IMG/VR virus record: IMGVR_UViG_3300022707_000431
Location: 1-38,171 of that record
DNA: 38,171 nucleotides
Direction: 5' to 3' (one strand)
Source of the DNA: a virus
Position numbers and translations under genes: made by a program. This document shows, in pieces, positions 38,128 to 38,171 of this stretch. Under the pieces are notes generated by a model. That model ran no database searches and was not told the origin of the DNA. It saw only the letters and a list, made by a program, of their open reading frames with translations. How positions within the stretch are numbered: the stretch's first letter is position 1; the number at the start of each line of letters is the position of its first letter.

Positions 38128-38144
38128 ACAAACAAACAAACAAA
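38128..38144 (+). repeat. CAAA tetranucleotide repeat upstream of the last gene
   Basis: Four tandem AAAC/CAAA units, very like the spacer of the 2638 promoter (2644-2656), and again followed by A-C/G-TATG and a purine-rich ribosome-binding site. At this copy the -35 is not recognisable, so whether it is a promoter is uncertain. Confidence 0.4.
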
Positions 38145-38156
38145 CTATGGAAGGGG

Positions 38157-38171
38157 GTGAGAATACAATGT
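38157..38171 (+). CDS. start of a gene cut by the window end
   Basis: GAAGGGGG is followed by GTG at 38157 and ATG at 38168. ATG is at a long but possible spacing and GTG is very close to the site. Only 4 to 15 bases are visible, so nothing can be said of the product. Confidence 0.3.

Larger units (their letters stand above)
37696..38156. other. 460-nt region without a confident gene
   Basis: Apart from the two elements annotated within it, this stretch shows dyads but no supported gene: CGTGG (37911-37915) with CCACG (37970-37974), and TTCTTAT (38018-38024) with ATAAGAA (38034-38040). It ends in an AT-rich part and a CAAA repeat (38128-38144). No tRNA or known RNA was recognised. It may hold a promoter for the gene beginning at the window end, or a structured regulatory region. 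Confidence 0.4.

Noticed and set aside
1-38171. Circular or terminally redundant genome
   Set aside because: The two ends share no direct repeat. Joining them gives only an uninformative 19-codon frame, so completeness cannot be claimed.

Overview
This window reads as most of the genome of a short-tailed, P22-like tailed phage (podovirus morphology, Caudoviricetes). The evidence is the late gene order: terminase large subunit, portal, scaffold, HK97-type coat, gp4-like head-tail adaptor, gp10-like stabilisation/tail protein, tail fibre, three large internal (ejection) proteins, and a repetitive beta-rich tail protein. No tail tube, sheath or tape-measure protein is seen. The DNA is AT-leaning, genes are tightly packed with many ATGA/TAATG overlaps, Shine-Dalgarno sites are strong, and the standard code is used. 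The host is unknown. A late-operon lipoprotein with a lipobox would suit a Gram-negative host but does not prove one. The sequence starts and ends inside the genome: the last bases begin a gene, and I see no terminal repeat.

Layout. (1) 1-8041, plus strand: an early/accessory arm of about 28 mostly tiny genes, many zinc ribbons or single-pass membrane peptides. It also carries a recombination block: ribbon-helix-helix regulator, RecT annealing protein, Cas4/RecB-type PD-(D/E)XK exonuclease and a second nuclease-like protein. (2) 29525 down to 7911, minus strand: one continuous late operon of about 21.6 kb encoding the virion, with three consecutive glycosyltransferases embedded between coat-associated and tail genes, and candidate lysis/membrane genes at its end. 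(3) 29526-29706: a divergent control region with three dyads and one excellent sigma70-type promoter, reading into a 59-aa gene and a free-standing LAGLIDADG homing endonuclease. (4) 31940-30315, minus strand: the terminase. (5) 31941-37695, plus strand: a dTDP-glucose-dehydratase-like epimerase and a capsule-type glycosyltransferase, then a replication block with a lambda O-like initiator that carries its iteron origin inside its own gene, small genes and a YopX-family protein. (6) About 37.7-38.17 kb: a largely non-coding structured tail.

How it works together. RecT plus exonuclease form a phage recombination pair, and the O-like protein with its iterons is the replication start. The five sugar genes suggest that the phage decorates its own virion or alters a host surface glycan. 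A 15-bp palindrome occurs three times, each copy just upstream of a ribosome-binding site (twice 14 nt before the start codon), and is a candidate shared operator or RNA element linking the early arm and the late operon.

The most novel signal is a pair of non-coding elements at 34754-34869 and 36843-36935. Both have a closing helix, a GNRA-capped hairpin, an H-type pseudoknot and a six-U tail. The first sits behind a good promoter in the leader of the replication genes and can form a rival long-range pairing, as an attenuator or riboswitch would. No integrase, CI-type repressor, DNA polymerase, endolysin, small terminase, tRNA or CRISPR array could be recognised.
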